A stretch of 64,000 nt of DNA from the NCBI RefSeq assembly GCF_016482785.1, contig NZ_JAEMXM010000005.1, positions 186,001 through 250,000 of the forward strand. Reading direction: 5' to 3'. Under the pieces are notes generated by a model that was not told where the DNA came from, searched no databases, and was given only the letters and a program-made list of their open reading frames with translations. The position numbers were made by a program, and so were the translations under genes. Each line of letters begins with the position of its first letter. Positions within the stretch are counted from its first letter, which is position 1. Shown in pieces: positions 25,005-35,244 of this stretch. This stretch comes from Paenibacillus alkalitolerans. GTDB taxonomy: Bacteria > Bacillota > Bacilli > Paenibacillales > YIM-B00363.

Positions 25005-26129
25005 ATGGCGCAACAACCGGATTGGGTGAAAGAGGCTTGGAACAAAACCGCAGAAAAAGTGTCGAAAACGAGCCGCCGCATAGGATCTGGTTTTCCGCAC
25101 GCCAGCGTGAACGGCAAGTATGTGCTGGAGCCGGCTCATTGGTGGACGGCGGGCTTTTGGCCGGGATTGCTTTGGTTGGTCTACAGAGATACGAAAGACA
25201 CCGCGTTAAAAACGATTGCGGAAGAGTGCGAAGCGAAGCTGGACCAGGTGATTGCGGACTATTACCGCCTTGACCACGATATCGGCTTTATGTGGACGTT
25301 GACCAGCGTCGCACGGTATAAGCTGTTGGGCGAAGAAGAGTCCAAACGACGCGCATTGCTGGCCGCCAATTTGTTAAGCGCCCGGTTTAATATTAAGGGC
25401 CGCTATATCCGGGCATGGAATCCTTGGAGGCCGGGCGAAGACAACTCGGGTTGGGCGATTATCGACTGCATGATGAATTTGCCGCTTCTTTATTGGGCTT
25501 CCTCGGTTACGGGGGATCCGCGGTTCAAACATATCGCCGTCGAGCACTCGGATACGGTGCTGACGCACTTCATCCGCCCCGACGGTTCGGTGAACCATAT
25601 CGTCGTCTTCGATCCGGCGACTGGAGAGAAGATCGGGGTGAACGGAGGACAAGGCTACTCGGCGGAATCGGCATGGTCGCGAGGCGCGGCGTGGGCATTG
25701 TACGGCATGGCTTTAGGCTATAAGTACACCGGTGAAGAACGGTATTTGCAGGCTGCCAAACAAGTCGCCCATTTCTTTATCGCCAATCTTCCGGAGGACT
25801 TCGTTCCGCATTGGGATTTCCGCCTTCCGCCGGATGTGGAGAAATACCGCGATTCTTCCGCAGGCGCGTGCGCGGCATGCGGCTTGCTGCTGCTGTCAAA
25901 GCAAGTGGCGGACGCGGAGTCGGCTTTGTATCGTCAAGCGGGCGAGCGAATGCTGCACTCCTTGTACTCGAATTACGGAGCTTGGGACCGGGAGGATGAA
26001 GAAGGGCTGATCCTGCATGGAACGAGCCATTATCCGGAGCGCAGAAATATCGATGTCCCGCTTATCTACGGGGACTATTACTTCGCGGAAGGGATCGCGC
26101 AATTGCTGGGTCATGACGGGCTGTTTTAG
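25005..26129 (+). CDS. GH88/GH105-type unsaturated uronyl hydrolase
   Basis: This 374-residue (alpha/alpha)6-barrel enzyme has HWWTAGFWPGLLWL near 45, an Asp in DHDIGFMW near 88 and the second key Asp in GWAIIDCMMNLPLLYW near 150. It also has SAWSRGAAWALYGMALGYKYTG and YGDYYFAEG. The two aspartates match those used by bacterial unsaturated glucuronyl hydrolases, which hydrate the 4,5-double bond left on uronic acids by polysaccharide lyases. There is no signal peptide, so it acts on imported unsaturated disaccharides. It sits 44 bases behind the YesN-type regulator and completes an import-and-degrade unit. Confidence 0.87.
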   Translation: MAQQPDWVKEAWNKTAEKVSKTSRRIGSGFPHASVNGKYVLEPAHWWTAGFWPGLLWLVYRDTKDTALKTIAEECEAKLDQVIADYYRLDHDIGFMWTLTSVARYKLLGEEESKRRALLAANLLSARFNIKGRYIRAWNPWRPGEDNSGWAIIDCMMNLPLLYWASSVTGDPRFKHIAVEHSDTVLTHFIRPDGSVNHIVVFDPATGEKIGVNGGQGYSAESAWSRGAAWALYGMALGYKYTGEERYLQAAKQVAHFFIANLPEDFVPHWDFRLPPDVEKYRDSSAGACAACGLLLLSKQVADAESALYRQAGERMLHSLYSNYGAWDREDEEGLILHGTSHYPERRNIDVPLIYGDYYFAEGIAQLLGHDGLF

Positions 26130-26134
26130 ATGAA

Positions 26135-26527
26135 TTGTCCTTTTGTGACCGTGTAAGCGAAGATTTTTCGGCTACAGCGCTTGAATCTGGCTTTGTCGAC
26201 TGTGTAAGCGAAAATACGCTCGAGTATGTAATCGATTTGATCCGCGAACGGGTCTCCGAGCCGCCGCACATACGGGAGCTTGCATCCAGAGCAGGTTTAA
26301 GCGAAAGGCAGTTTCGGCGAAGGTTCTCCGCGCGGACCGGAATGAACTATATCGAGTTCCTGCAAGAGCAGCGGATAGCGTTGTGCTGCAATTTGCTGGT
26401 TTCGACGAACGAAAAGGTTACGTTGATCGCCCGAAAGGCCGGGTACCAAGACATCAAGTTTTTCAATCGGCTGTTTAAGAAGAAAACCGGCATGACGCCG
26501 AAGCAATTCCGAAGCGCCGGAAAATAA
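26135..26527 (+). CDS. AraC-type DNA-binding domain protein, probably 5'-truncated
   Basis: This 130-residue frame contains only an AraC double helix-turn-helix (about 30-130: IRELASRAGLSERQFRRRF; VTLIARKAGYQDIKFFNRLFKKKTG). The first 30 codons carry an internal 51-base direct duplication (FCDRVSED then FVDCVSEN). The only usable start is TTG 26135, five bases after the GH88 stop and without a clear ribosome site. It may be a remnant of a longer regulator, or an HTH-only protein made by read-through from GH88. Confidence 0.55.
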   Translation: MSFCDRVSEDFSATALESGFVDCVSENTLEYVIDLIRERVSEPPHIRELASRAGLSERQFRRRFSARTGMNYIEFLQEQRIALCCNLLVSTNEKVTLIARKAGYQDIKFFNRLFKKKTGMTPKQFRSAGK

Positions 26528-26644
26528 ATTCATTTCATGACGTTTCGCATTAAAAGAGTAATCCTTCATTGACATACGGTAACCAAATAGTTAATATACA
26601 AATGAATAGTTACCTATGTATTTTTTCAGATGGAGGAGCCGATT

Positions 26645-27160
26645 ATGAGTTTATCGAGTTATTTCGGGAAGATGAGAGGCGGGGGAAGGAGTCCCTTAAA
26701 AGCGGTCCCGCTTAATGCGCTTCATGGATTCATCGGTGGCGTCATTTCCATCGGAGCCCTGGCTTGGTTAACGCACAATACGGGCTCGCTGTGGCTGATG
26801 GCCCCTTTCGGAGCAAGCTGCGTGCTGGCGTTCGGTCTGTGGGATGCGCCGCTATCCCAGCCGAGAAACATCGTCGGCGGCCATGTGGTATCCACTTTCG
26901 TCGGGCTGCTGTTTTACCACCTCTTCGGGAACGGCATTTGGGCGGTAGCGCTTGCCGTCGGAGCGGCGATTGCGGCGATGATTCTTACGAGGACGACACA
27001 TCCGCCCGCTGGGGCGGATCCGATCGTTGTCATGCTGGAAGGCAGCGCATGGTCGTTCCTCATGTTCCCCGTCTTGGCGGGCGCCTTCGTTATCGCGGCA
27101 CTCGCTCTACTGATCAATAATTTGGATAAGAACCGCAAATACCCGACCTTCTGGTATTAA
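26645..27160 (+). CDS. HPP-family membrane protein
   Basis: This 171-residue protein has four membrane segments and the family-defining RTTHPPAGADPIVVML near residue 122. The start ATG 26645 is preferred to 26630 because GGAGGAG lies 7 bases upstream. HPP proteins in cyanobacteria and plants have been linked to nitrite transport; in Firmicutes the substrate is unknown. It stands alone, with a bidirectional terminator just after it. Confidence 0.8.
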   Translation: MSLSSYFGKMRGGGRSPLKAVPLNALHGFIGGVISIGALAWLTHNTGSLWLMAPFGASCVLAFGLWDAPLSQPRNIVGGHVVSTFVGLLFYHLFGNGIWAVALAVGAAIAAMILTRTTHPPAGADPIVVMLEGSAWSFLMFPVLAGAFVIAALALLINNLDKNRKYPTFWY

Positions 27161-27173
27161 TCGGGCAACAAGC

Positions 27174-27205
27174 AAGAAAAGTCATCCTTCCGGGTGACTT
27201 TTCTT
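27174..27205. terminator. Bidirectional terminator between convergent genes
   Basis: AAGAAAAGTCATCC (27174-27187) pairs with GGGTGACTTTTCTT (27192-27205) around a 4-base loop, with A- and T-runs serving both strands. Confidence 0.85.
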
Positions 27206-27207
27206 CA

Positions 27208-28182
27208 TTATTTATTTTCGAAGGCAAAATCGGCCAACAGTTTCTCACTGCTCTTCTCCAACAACAGGGGGTAATGAACTGCTTTATCGGGCGCCAACGC
27301 TTTTACATCTTCGAAAACAGCCGTCGAGGCAAATATTTTATCGGATTCTTTCAAAACTTTTTGCAATTGTTCCATGTCGTTTGTGCCGGCGATGACCGGA
27401 TCGATGTGTTTGATCCCGGCGTCTTTTGCCCTTTCAGCCATCCATTGGCCGCCTTTTTGCCCCAGGCAGACAAAACCTACTTTTGTGCCCGGCGACAATT
27501 TGGCGATATCCAACAAGAGCGAAAAATCGATCGTTGCGCCGATGGTAATGATGTTCTTCTTTGTGCCTACGAGATCTTTCACTTCGTCGATATGGTTAAG
27601 AGTCGTGACGACGGCATCCGCTCCGCTAAGCGCCTCATCGAGCTTTGTTCCTCCGGATCCATGAATGTCCTCGAGGAACAAACTCGTAACGGAAGCCCCG
27701 GTATATTTTTCGATTTCATTGCGGTAAAAGATATGGTCATGCTCTTTGCACTCGATAAACAACACTTTGAGTTTCCCGATCGCCTTATTTCCGAACAGTT
27801 GAACGAATGCCATACCGGCCGTTGCCAACTCTTCCAAATCGAAGTGCTGTTCTTCGGCTTCCGCAACCATCTTCTCCAATAATTTGTACATGGGCTTACG
27901 CTTGTTGACCAAGTCAATCACTATGGCATTATCGAGAACATCAGTACCGCGCCCTTTCTGAATGCCCACAATTCCCTCGTCGCGAAGCTGCGTATAAACG
28001 AGATTGACCGTATTTCGGTTTACGTTAAGGGTATCGGCCAGCTGCTGCGCCGGAGGGAGCATTTCGCCCGGTTTTATTTTGCCTGTGCCGATCAGCCATT
28101 TCAGTTGTTCTTTGATTTGTGTATTCATCGAAAATGTGAGATGAGGGTCGGCTTTTAAAAACAACTCTTTATCAGGCTTCAT
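27208..28182 (-). CDS. GntR-family transcriptional regulator with a ligand-binding domain
   Basis: This 324-residue protein has an N-terminal winged helix (about 18-85; MLPPAQQLADTLNVNRNTVN, LRDEGIVGIQKGRGT). A long C-terminal domain of about 200 residues resembles a periplasmic-binding-type fold (VVTTLNHIDEVKDLVG, GTKVGFVCLGQKGG). It is not fused to an aminotransferase or UTRA domain. Its targets are not evident; the neighbouring DsrE gene, divergent at 28496, is a candidate but has its own Fur box. Confidence 0.75.
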   Translation of the reverse strand: MKPDKELFLKADPHLTFSMNTQIKEQLKWLIGTGKIKPGEMLPPAQQLADTLNVNRNTVNLVYTQLRDEGIVGIQKGRGTDVLDNAIVIDLVNKRKPMYKLLEKMVAEAEEQHFDLEELATAGMAFVQLFGNKAIGKLKVLFIECKEHDHIFYRNEIEKYTGASVTSLFLEDIHGSGGTKLDEALSGADAVVTTLNHIDEVKDLVGTKKNIITIGATIDFSLLLDIAKLSPGTKVGFVCLGQKGGQWMAERAKDAGIKHIDPVIAGTNDMEQLQKVLKESDKIFASTAVFEDVKALAPDKAVHYPLLLEKSSEKLLADFAFENK

Positions 28183-28315
28183 AATTCATCCCCTCTGATC
28201 GCTTGATTGAACATGTTCCGGTTGAAGCTTTTCTTAAAGTTCTAGTCGGTTATTTATATTATACCTATGTAAACGGAATTTTAAATCATAAAATGCTATT
28301 TTTTTGTTGGATAAA

Positions 28316-28347
28316 TTGACATTTAATATCATAATGAATATCATTAT
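28316..28347 (+). promoter_or_regulatory. Promoter overlapped by a Fur box, upstream of the DsrE gene
   Basis: TTGACA (28316-28321), a 17-base spacer and TATCAT (28339-28344) form a promoter. ATAATGAATATCATTAT (28331-28347) differs at one base from the inner 17 bases of the classical Fur palindrome and covers the -10. The siderophore operon at 30013 uses the identical -35/spacer/-10 design, so both are probably derepressed in iron starvation. The remaining gap from 28183 holds nothing else that I can support. Confidence 0.75.
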
Positions 28348-28399
28348 AAATGAATAGACAACTAGTAATATAGTGCTGTTGTCCGAAGGGGGTGTGGCG

Positions 28400-28429
28400 A
28401 TGGGTGCCAAGTGGTGCGGATTTCTCTAA
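28400..28429 (+). CDS. Possible 9-residue leader peptide MGAKWCGFL
   Basis: GGGGGTGTGG lies 5-10 bases before an ATG that opens a nine-codon frame ending TAA 28427-28429, between the Fur-type promoter and the DsrE gene. No alternative hairpins were found, so a regulatory role is only a possibility. Confidence 0.3.
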   Translation: MGAKWCGFL

Positions 28430-28495
28430 GAAGGTATGCGCAGCGCACTAATGATCAATCTTTTGAACTACATATTACCTTCGAGGTCGGAAAAA

Positions 28496-28858
28496 ATGGC
28501 GAATAAATATGTGATTATTATTCAAGCGGGGCAGCAAGACGTTGGACGCGCAGTACACGGATTGCTTTACGGACAAGAGCTTCATGAAGCCGGGTATTCG
28601 GTTGACGTGTCTTTCGACGGTGCTGGCACGATTTGGGTTAAAGAACTTGAGAAGCCGGCTCATCCGTTTAACCCGGTATTCAAACAAGCGATGAAGTCCG
28701 GGATCGTAAAAGGCGGCTGCCAGGCTTGCTCCGGATTTTTCGAGGTGGAAGAAGAGGTAAAGAAAGCTGGTGTTTCTTTGGTCGGATCTGAAGCGTCCGG
28801 GGGGCATCTTCCATTTGCTCAATATATCAAGGACGGGTATTTCCCGATTATCCTTTAA
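28496..28858 (+). CDS. DsrE-family protein
   Basis: This 120-residue protein begins MANKYVIIIQAGQQDVGRAVHG and has the DsrE/F-like fold pattern, with cysteines in GGCQACSGFFEV near 75. Such proteins form small oligomers and often carry sulfur on a cysteine. An in-frame ATG at 28436 would add 20 residues not typical of the family, so 28496 is preferred. The Fur box upstream suggests a role in iron limitation, perhaps sulfur handling for iron-sulfur clusters; that is inference. A GC-rich hairpin follows. Confidence 0.75.
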   Translation: MANKYVIIIQAGQQDVGRAVHGLLYGQELHEAGYSVDVSFDGAGTIWVKELEKPAHPFNPVFKQAMKSGIVKGGCQACSGFFEVEEEVKKAGVSLVGSEASGGHLPFAQYIKDGYFPIIL

Positions 28859-28885
28859 TCGACGATGAAGTCGGTCCGAATAATT

Positions 28886-28914
28886 GACAGCCGCCCGAAA
28901 CCCGGGCGGCTGTC
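28886..28914. terminator. GC-rich hairpin between convergent genes
   Basis: GACAGCCGCCCG (28886-28897) pairs perfectly with CGGGCGGCTGTC (28903-28914). It separates the DsrE gene from the minus-strand flavoprotein gene. There is no long T-run. Confidence 0.7.
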
Positions 28915-28927
28915 GCCGTTTACGATA

Positions 28928-29836
28928 TTATTTCGGATTGAACGGTGAGGAGTTAATATATTTCCACTTCTTTGCCGATGCGGAAACCGTTTCGATAAGC
29001 TTCGCAGGTTCAAAAACTACCAACCTTTCAGCCCCGGGGAACCCGCCGAACAAGCTCGGGTCCCATTCAATTCTTGCTAGCCCGGTTATTTGCAGCATAT
29101 TTCCTGTTTCGAAGTCGACAAACAGCAGTCCGGTTCGCGGATTTACATGAATATTGCCCAAGGTGTTGAACATAGAGTTTCCGAAGTAGTCCGGGATCCA
29201 AAGCTCATTCCCTTTGATTCGAATGAATCCTGGTGCGCCGCCCCGGTGGGAGGCGTCCGTCTTTCCCTCGATACCGGAAGTTGCGATGAAAAATGTGTCC
29301 GCTTGCGTTATCCATTGTTTGTGCGCATCGTTTAACGAATCGTGTCGGATTACTTGAGCAATCCCATCGTCAATGGCCGGCTGCTCTCTAGCCTGGATGT
29401 ATTTCGGGCAATTTCCGTACACTTGCTCCATCCTGACGTGAATGCCGCCGACTTTATCAATTGCGGCTTGGCCGTTCATTCTCATTCGCCGTCTCTTGAC
29501 AAGTTCAATTGCAAGCAGCCCGATGTCCGGATTGCGATTGAGATTGTCGAAAATCACATCGTTCGTTTCCATTGGATTAATGATAATGTTTTGAGGATCC
29601 GAAACAGAAATAAATCCTGCCGGTCCGGTTAACATGGAAGCCCACAAATCACCGTCAGCGCCGGTTGACCCGGCAATGATCATGGTTTGTCGGTGCAAAA
29701 AGTCGGCCGCCGCTTTCGGTATTTCGTTGCGTACGGAGCTTGCGTTCTGCTCTGCTGCGTTCGAAGCGCCGGCTAATTGTTGGACCTCGATTTCGCCGCG
29801 ATGATAAACAGATGTGTTCAAACGATCGCTTTCCAT
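28928..29836 (-). CDS. Pyridoxamine 5'-phosphate oxidase-family flavoprotein
   Basis: This 302-residue protein contains a split-barrel FMN-binding fold: FLHRQTMIIAGSTGADGDLWASMLTG trimmed to GSTGADGDLWASMLTG near 60, then GNSMFNTLGNIHVNPRTGLLFVDF near 220 as the second half. The two-lobed length suggests a PPOX-like redox enzyme rather than vitamin B6 synthesis. Its promoter region faces the siderophore operon across about 255 bases that include two Fur boxes, so it may also respond to iron. The ATG follows AAGGAAGGAGAT. Confidence 0.75.
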   Translation of the reverse strand: MESDRLNTSVYHRGEIEVQQLAGASNAAEQNASSVRNEIPKAAADFLHRQTMIIAGSTGADGDLWASMLTGPAGFISVSDPQNIIINPMETNDVIFDNLNRNPDIGLLAIELVKRRRMRMNGQAAIDKVGGIHVRMEQVYGNCPKYIQAREQPAIDDGIAQVIRHDSLNDAHKQWITQADTFFIATSGIEGKTDASHRGGAPGFIRIKGNELWIPDYFGNSMFNTLGNIHVNPRTGLLFVDFETGNMLQITGLARIEWDPSLFGGFPGAERLVVFEPAKLIETVSASAKKWKYINSSPFNPK

Positions 29837-30012
29837 GAGACCATCTCCTTCCTTATCAAGTGATTAAATAACTAGTTATATAGTACTTATGGTAAATTTA
29901 AATGTCAATTAATGAGATTGGATTATGTGTGATGAAGTGTCTGGATAAATGTCAAGTTGGATTCCGTTTTTCGGGAATGCAAATTTGGCGTAATTGTTTT
30001 CATTAACACTTC

Positions 30013-32126
<2,114 letters not shown>

Positions 32127-32140
32127 GGGAGGACCCCGGA

Positions 32141-34003
32141 TTGAAAACATGGCATGAAGAAGCTTCGGAAACGGTTTTACTGGATTTGGCGAATGCGCTG
32201 CTGCATGAAAATGTACTCGGTATTGCAGACAAGGGCGCAGTAACGTCAAACGTTCCGGACATTCCTTCGCTGTCGCAGTATCCATTGGAGGAAGATGAGC
32301 TTTACTTTCATCTGCGGCTAAATCCCGGTCTTGCGGTCGTATTTCGGGTTCGCCGGCAGCGCTTCATCCAATCGTTGAAAATAAGCCGTGTTCCTGTTTT
32401 ATCCGTAACCGAAAGTCCGGCAGGTCCGTCCGTAAAGCTGCTTGACCCGGTTGAATTGATGCAGGTGCTGGGCGCATCGGTTTCAAAGGAAGAACAATCG
32501 GCTAAGCTGCCCAACTTGGAAGGATTTCTAGAGGAATTGAGAGACGCGGTCGAACATACGGCACTTTCATATGAGGCGGCACACGAGCTTTGCGGCGAAG
32601 GGCATTCGAGCCGATCATCGCCGCTGCATCGAATGGAACGCCTCTCCTCGCTTCGCGACCGCCCGTTCCATCCGACTTCCCGCGCGAAGAGAGGTTGGGA
32701 CTCCGGCGATTACAGGAAATACAGTCCGGAATTCGGCTGCGAATTCGGTTTGGATTGGGTGGCTGTAAGGCGCCGGTATATGATAAAAGGACCTTCCGCG
32801 GAAGATGCCGCGAGCATGATATTGGACGATTCGGAGTGCCGGCAGCTGCAAACGGCTATGGCTTCATTAGGCATTGACTCCAACGATTACTTGGCGGTAC
32901 CGGTTCATCCTTGGCAAATGCAATATGTGCTGCCGTTCGTCTTTGCGGAGGAAATCGAAAGGAAACACGTCATACCGATTGCGCAAGGTTTGGGCAAGTT
33001 CGCCGCCACATCGTCGGTGCGCGCATTGGCTCAGGTACACGGCGGGCGGTATCATATCAAGCTGCCGGTCGGCATCTATTCCCTTGCCGCACTCCGGGTA
33101 CTTCCGCCCCGGTATCTCTACAACGCGGAGAAAGGGCAGGAGCTGCTGCGGCAAGTTATTGACAAAGAGCCGTTATTGCGGGGCAAGTTACATCTTTGCG
33201 ACGAGAAGCGGTGGTGGGGGTATCACGATCCGGAAGGGGATCCGTTCGAAGATAAACCGGGACACCTGGCTTGTATGGTCAGAGAATACCCGAGCCGTCT
33301 GACGGAAAAGCAGGATGTCCGCTTGGTCGCCATGTCCGCGCTGGCGGTTATGGATCCCGCGGGGCGCGTGCCCGCATTCGACGAATTGGCAGCCGCCAGA
33401 TTCGGTGCGCATTACGGCAAATTACAAGTGTTAACGCTGTTTCGGGACATTTGTCAACTGTTTATAGAGACGATGCTCGTCTGCTTCCGATATGGCATCA
33501 TGCCGGAAGTCCATGGACAGAATGTTCTGGTTATTATCGAAAAAGGGCACGCGGCAGGTCTGCTTCTCCGGGATCACGACACCATTCGACTGCACCTTCC
33601 GTGGCTTGAGCGGGAAGGCTTTGCCGATCCGCAATACGTTGTAAAACCCGGCACTCCGAACAGTTTAATCAACGAAACGCCGGAATTGCTGCTGTCTTAT
33701 TTTCAAACTCTCGGGATCCAAGTAAACCTGTATGCAATCATCGATGTGTTGTCACGGACCTATTCGATCGACGAGTCGGAGTTTTGGCGGGAAATTCAAC
33801 GTTCCATACAATCTTGCCTGCACAATCCGGGTTTGCCGGAAACGGTCCGGGGAGTTATCGCGCACCGGCTGCTGGAAAGTTCTTCATGGCCAACCCGCAT
33901 GCTGATTACTCCGCTGTTGAAACGAACCGGAACCGGGGGCGGCAGCATGCCGGCCGGCGCCGGTGAAACGGGCAATCCTTTAAGAGCCGCCGTCAAAGCA
34001 TGA
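32141..34003 (+). CDS. sbnC: NRPS-independent siderophore synthetase (SbnC-like)
   Basis: This 620-residue IucA/IucC-family protein has family motifs RPFHPTSRAKRG near 180, VPVHPWQMQ near 262, ATSSVRAL near 288 and EVHGQNVLVI near 458, plus a FhuF-like C-terminal part. It uses ATP to condense a carboxylate with an amine and performs one amide bond of staphyloferrin B (in S. aureus, the last step). The start is TTG 32141 behind GGGAGGACC. It overlaps the next gene by 4 bases (ATGA). Confidence 0.88.
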   Translation: MKTWHEEASETVLLDLANALLHENVLGIADKGAVTSNVPDIPSLSQYPLEEDELYFHLRLNPGLAVVFRVRRQRFIQSLKISRVPVLSVTESPAGPSVKLLDPVELMQVLGASVSKEEQSAKLPNLEGFLEELRDAVEHTALSYEAAHELCGEGHSSRSSPLHRMERLSSLRDRPFHPTSRAKRGWDSGDYRKYSPEFGCEFGLDWVAVRRRYMIKGPSAEDAASMILDDSECRQLQTAMASLGIDSNDYLAVPVHPWQMQYVLPFVFAEEIERKHVIPIAQGLGKFAATSSVRALAQVHGGRYHIKLPVGIYSLAALRVLPPRYLYNAEKGQELLRQVIDKEPLLRGKLHLCDEKRWWGYHDPEGDPFEDKPGHLACMVREYPSRLTEKQDVRLVAMSALAVMDPAGRVPAFDELAAARFGAHYGKLQVLTLFRDICQLFIETMLVCFRYGIMPEVHGQNVLVIIEKGHAAGLLLRDHDTIRLHLPWLEREGFADPQYVVKPGTPNSLINETPELLLSYFQTLGIQVNLYAIIDVLSRTYSIDESEFWREIQRSIQSCLHNPGLPETVRGVIAHRLLESSSWPTRMLITPLLKRTGTGGGSMPAGAGETGNPLRAAVKA

Positions 34004-35244
34004 AAGCAATCATTGGTTTACGAGAAAGCGGGATTCCGGTGCTTTGGGGCGGGCAGTTTCTGGCCATTGCGGGATTGACGGTATTAGTGCCGCTGCTGCC
34101 CCTTTACATGACAGAGCTCGGAGCGAACGACCCCGGGGATAACCGTCTCTGGACGGGGTTATCCTTGGCGGCTCCGGCCGTAACCGCGTGCTTCGTCTCT
34201 CCGGTATGGGGGAAAGCCGGCGACCGCTTGGGGCGGAAGTGGATGGTGGTGCGGGCGCTGCTCGGGCTGGCCGCCAGCCTCATTCTTATGGGAGCGGCAC
34301 AAACGCCTTTTCAATTTTTTCTTTGCCGTCTCCTTCAAGGGGTTTGCGGGGGCGTCGTCGATGCCGCTTCCGCGTACGCCGGCTCGGAAGCTCCGGAGAC
34401 GGAACGAGGAAAGGCTCTCGGCATTATGCAAAGCGCCATAGCCGCCGGTTCGCTTGCCGGGCCGCTGGTCGGAGGCGTTATGGTGAATTGGATCGGATTT
34501 AGCTCGTTGCTGGTATTTATGGGCATTTTGACGGGAATGAGCGGTTTACTGGCAGCAGCCGTGTTGAAGGAAACGGGGAAGAAAGAAGATCGGAAGAAGA
34601 CGGAAGCATCTGTAACTCAAGTTTACATAGATTTGCTGAGTCATTCGCGGTTGAGGCCTTTTATGATTGCGGGAGTTTTCTCCCAGATCGGGATGTTCGG
34701 CTTGGTTGTCGTGTTTGCGCCGTTCGTCGCTCAATTAAGCGGCATTTCCGGCAATGCATCCGCATGGGTCGGGATTTTACAGGCAATCGCCTGGGGAGCG
34801 GGGTTGGCGGGCGCCGCTTGGTGGGGCAAAAGAAACGACCGCAGCCGTATTGAAACGAACTTGATATTGGCGATGGCGGTATGCGGCATCAGCATCATAT
34901 TGCAGGCGATGCCGCAGCATGTGCTTTGGTTGATCCCGTTAAGAATCGTTCAGGGATTTTGTTACAGCTCCGTACTGCAATCGATTATGTTGGCCGTTAC
35001 CCAGGAGTCAAAGGATGAGCACAGGGGCGTTTACGTCGGCACTGCAAATTCGGTTTTGGTATTCGGACAGATCGCCGGCTCATTAACGGGCGCAATGCTT
35101 GGAGGGTTCTTGACGGGGGAATGGATCATTGCGGTCATGGGATTGATGTTTTTGACCGGAGCCTTCTCGATCGTCCGGGGCCATGCTTTGCAGCCGGGAA
35201 TATTTAAGCTTCAACGATATCGCGAGGTGAATAATGAACGATGA
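34000..35244 (+). CDS. sbnD: MFS siderophore exporter (SbnD-like)
   Basis: This 414-residue, 12-helix major facilitator has GKAGDRLGRKWMVVRALLG (motif A) near 70, CRLLQGVCGGVVDAASAYA in helix 4 and RIVQGFCYSSVLQS in the second half. It lies inside the sbn operon, with 4-base overlaps on both sides, where S. aureus has the exporter SbnD. It is assumed to secrete the finished siderophore. Confidence 0.86.
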   Translation: MKAIIGLRESGIPVLWGGQFLAIAGLTVLVPLLPLYMTELGANDPGDNRLWTGLSLAAPAVTACFVSPVWGKAGDRLGRKWMVVRALLGLAASLILMGAAQTPFQFFLCRLLQGVCGGVVDAASAYAGSEAPETERGKALGIMQSAIAAGSLAGPLVGGVMVNWIGFSSLLVFMGILTGMSGLLAAAVLKETGKKEDRKKTEASVTQVYIDLLSHSRLRPFMIAGVFSQIGMFGLVVVFAPFVAQLSGISGNASAWVGILQAIAWGAGLAGAAWWGKRNDRSRIETNLILAMAVCGISIILQAMPQHVLWLIPLRIVQGFCYSSVLQSIMLAVTQESKDEHRGVYVGTANSVLVFGQIAGSLTGAMLGGFLTGEWIIAVMGLMFLTGAFSIVRGHALQPGIFKLQRYREVNNER

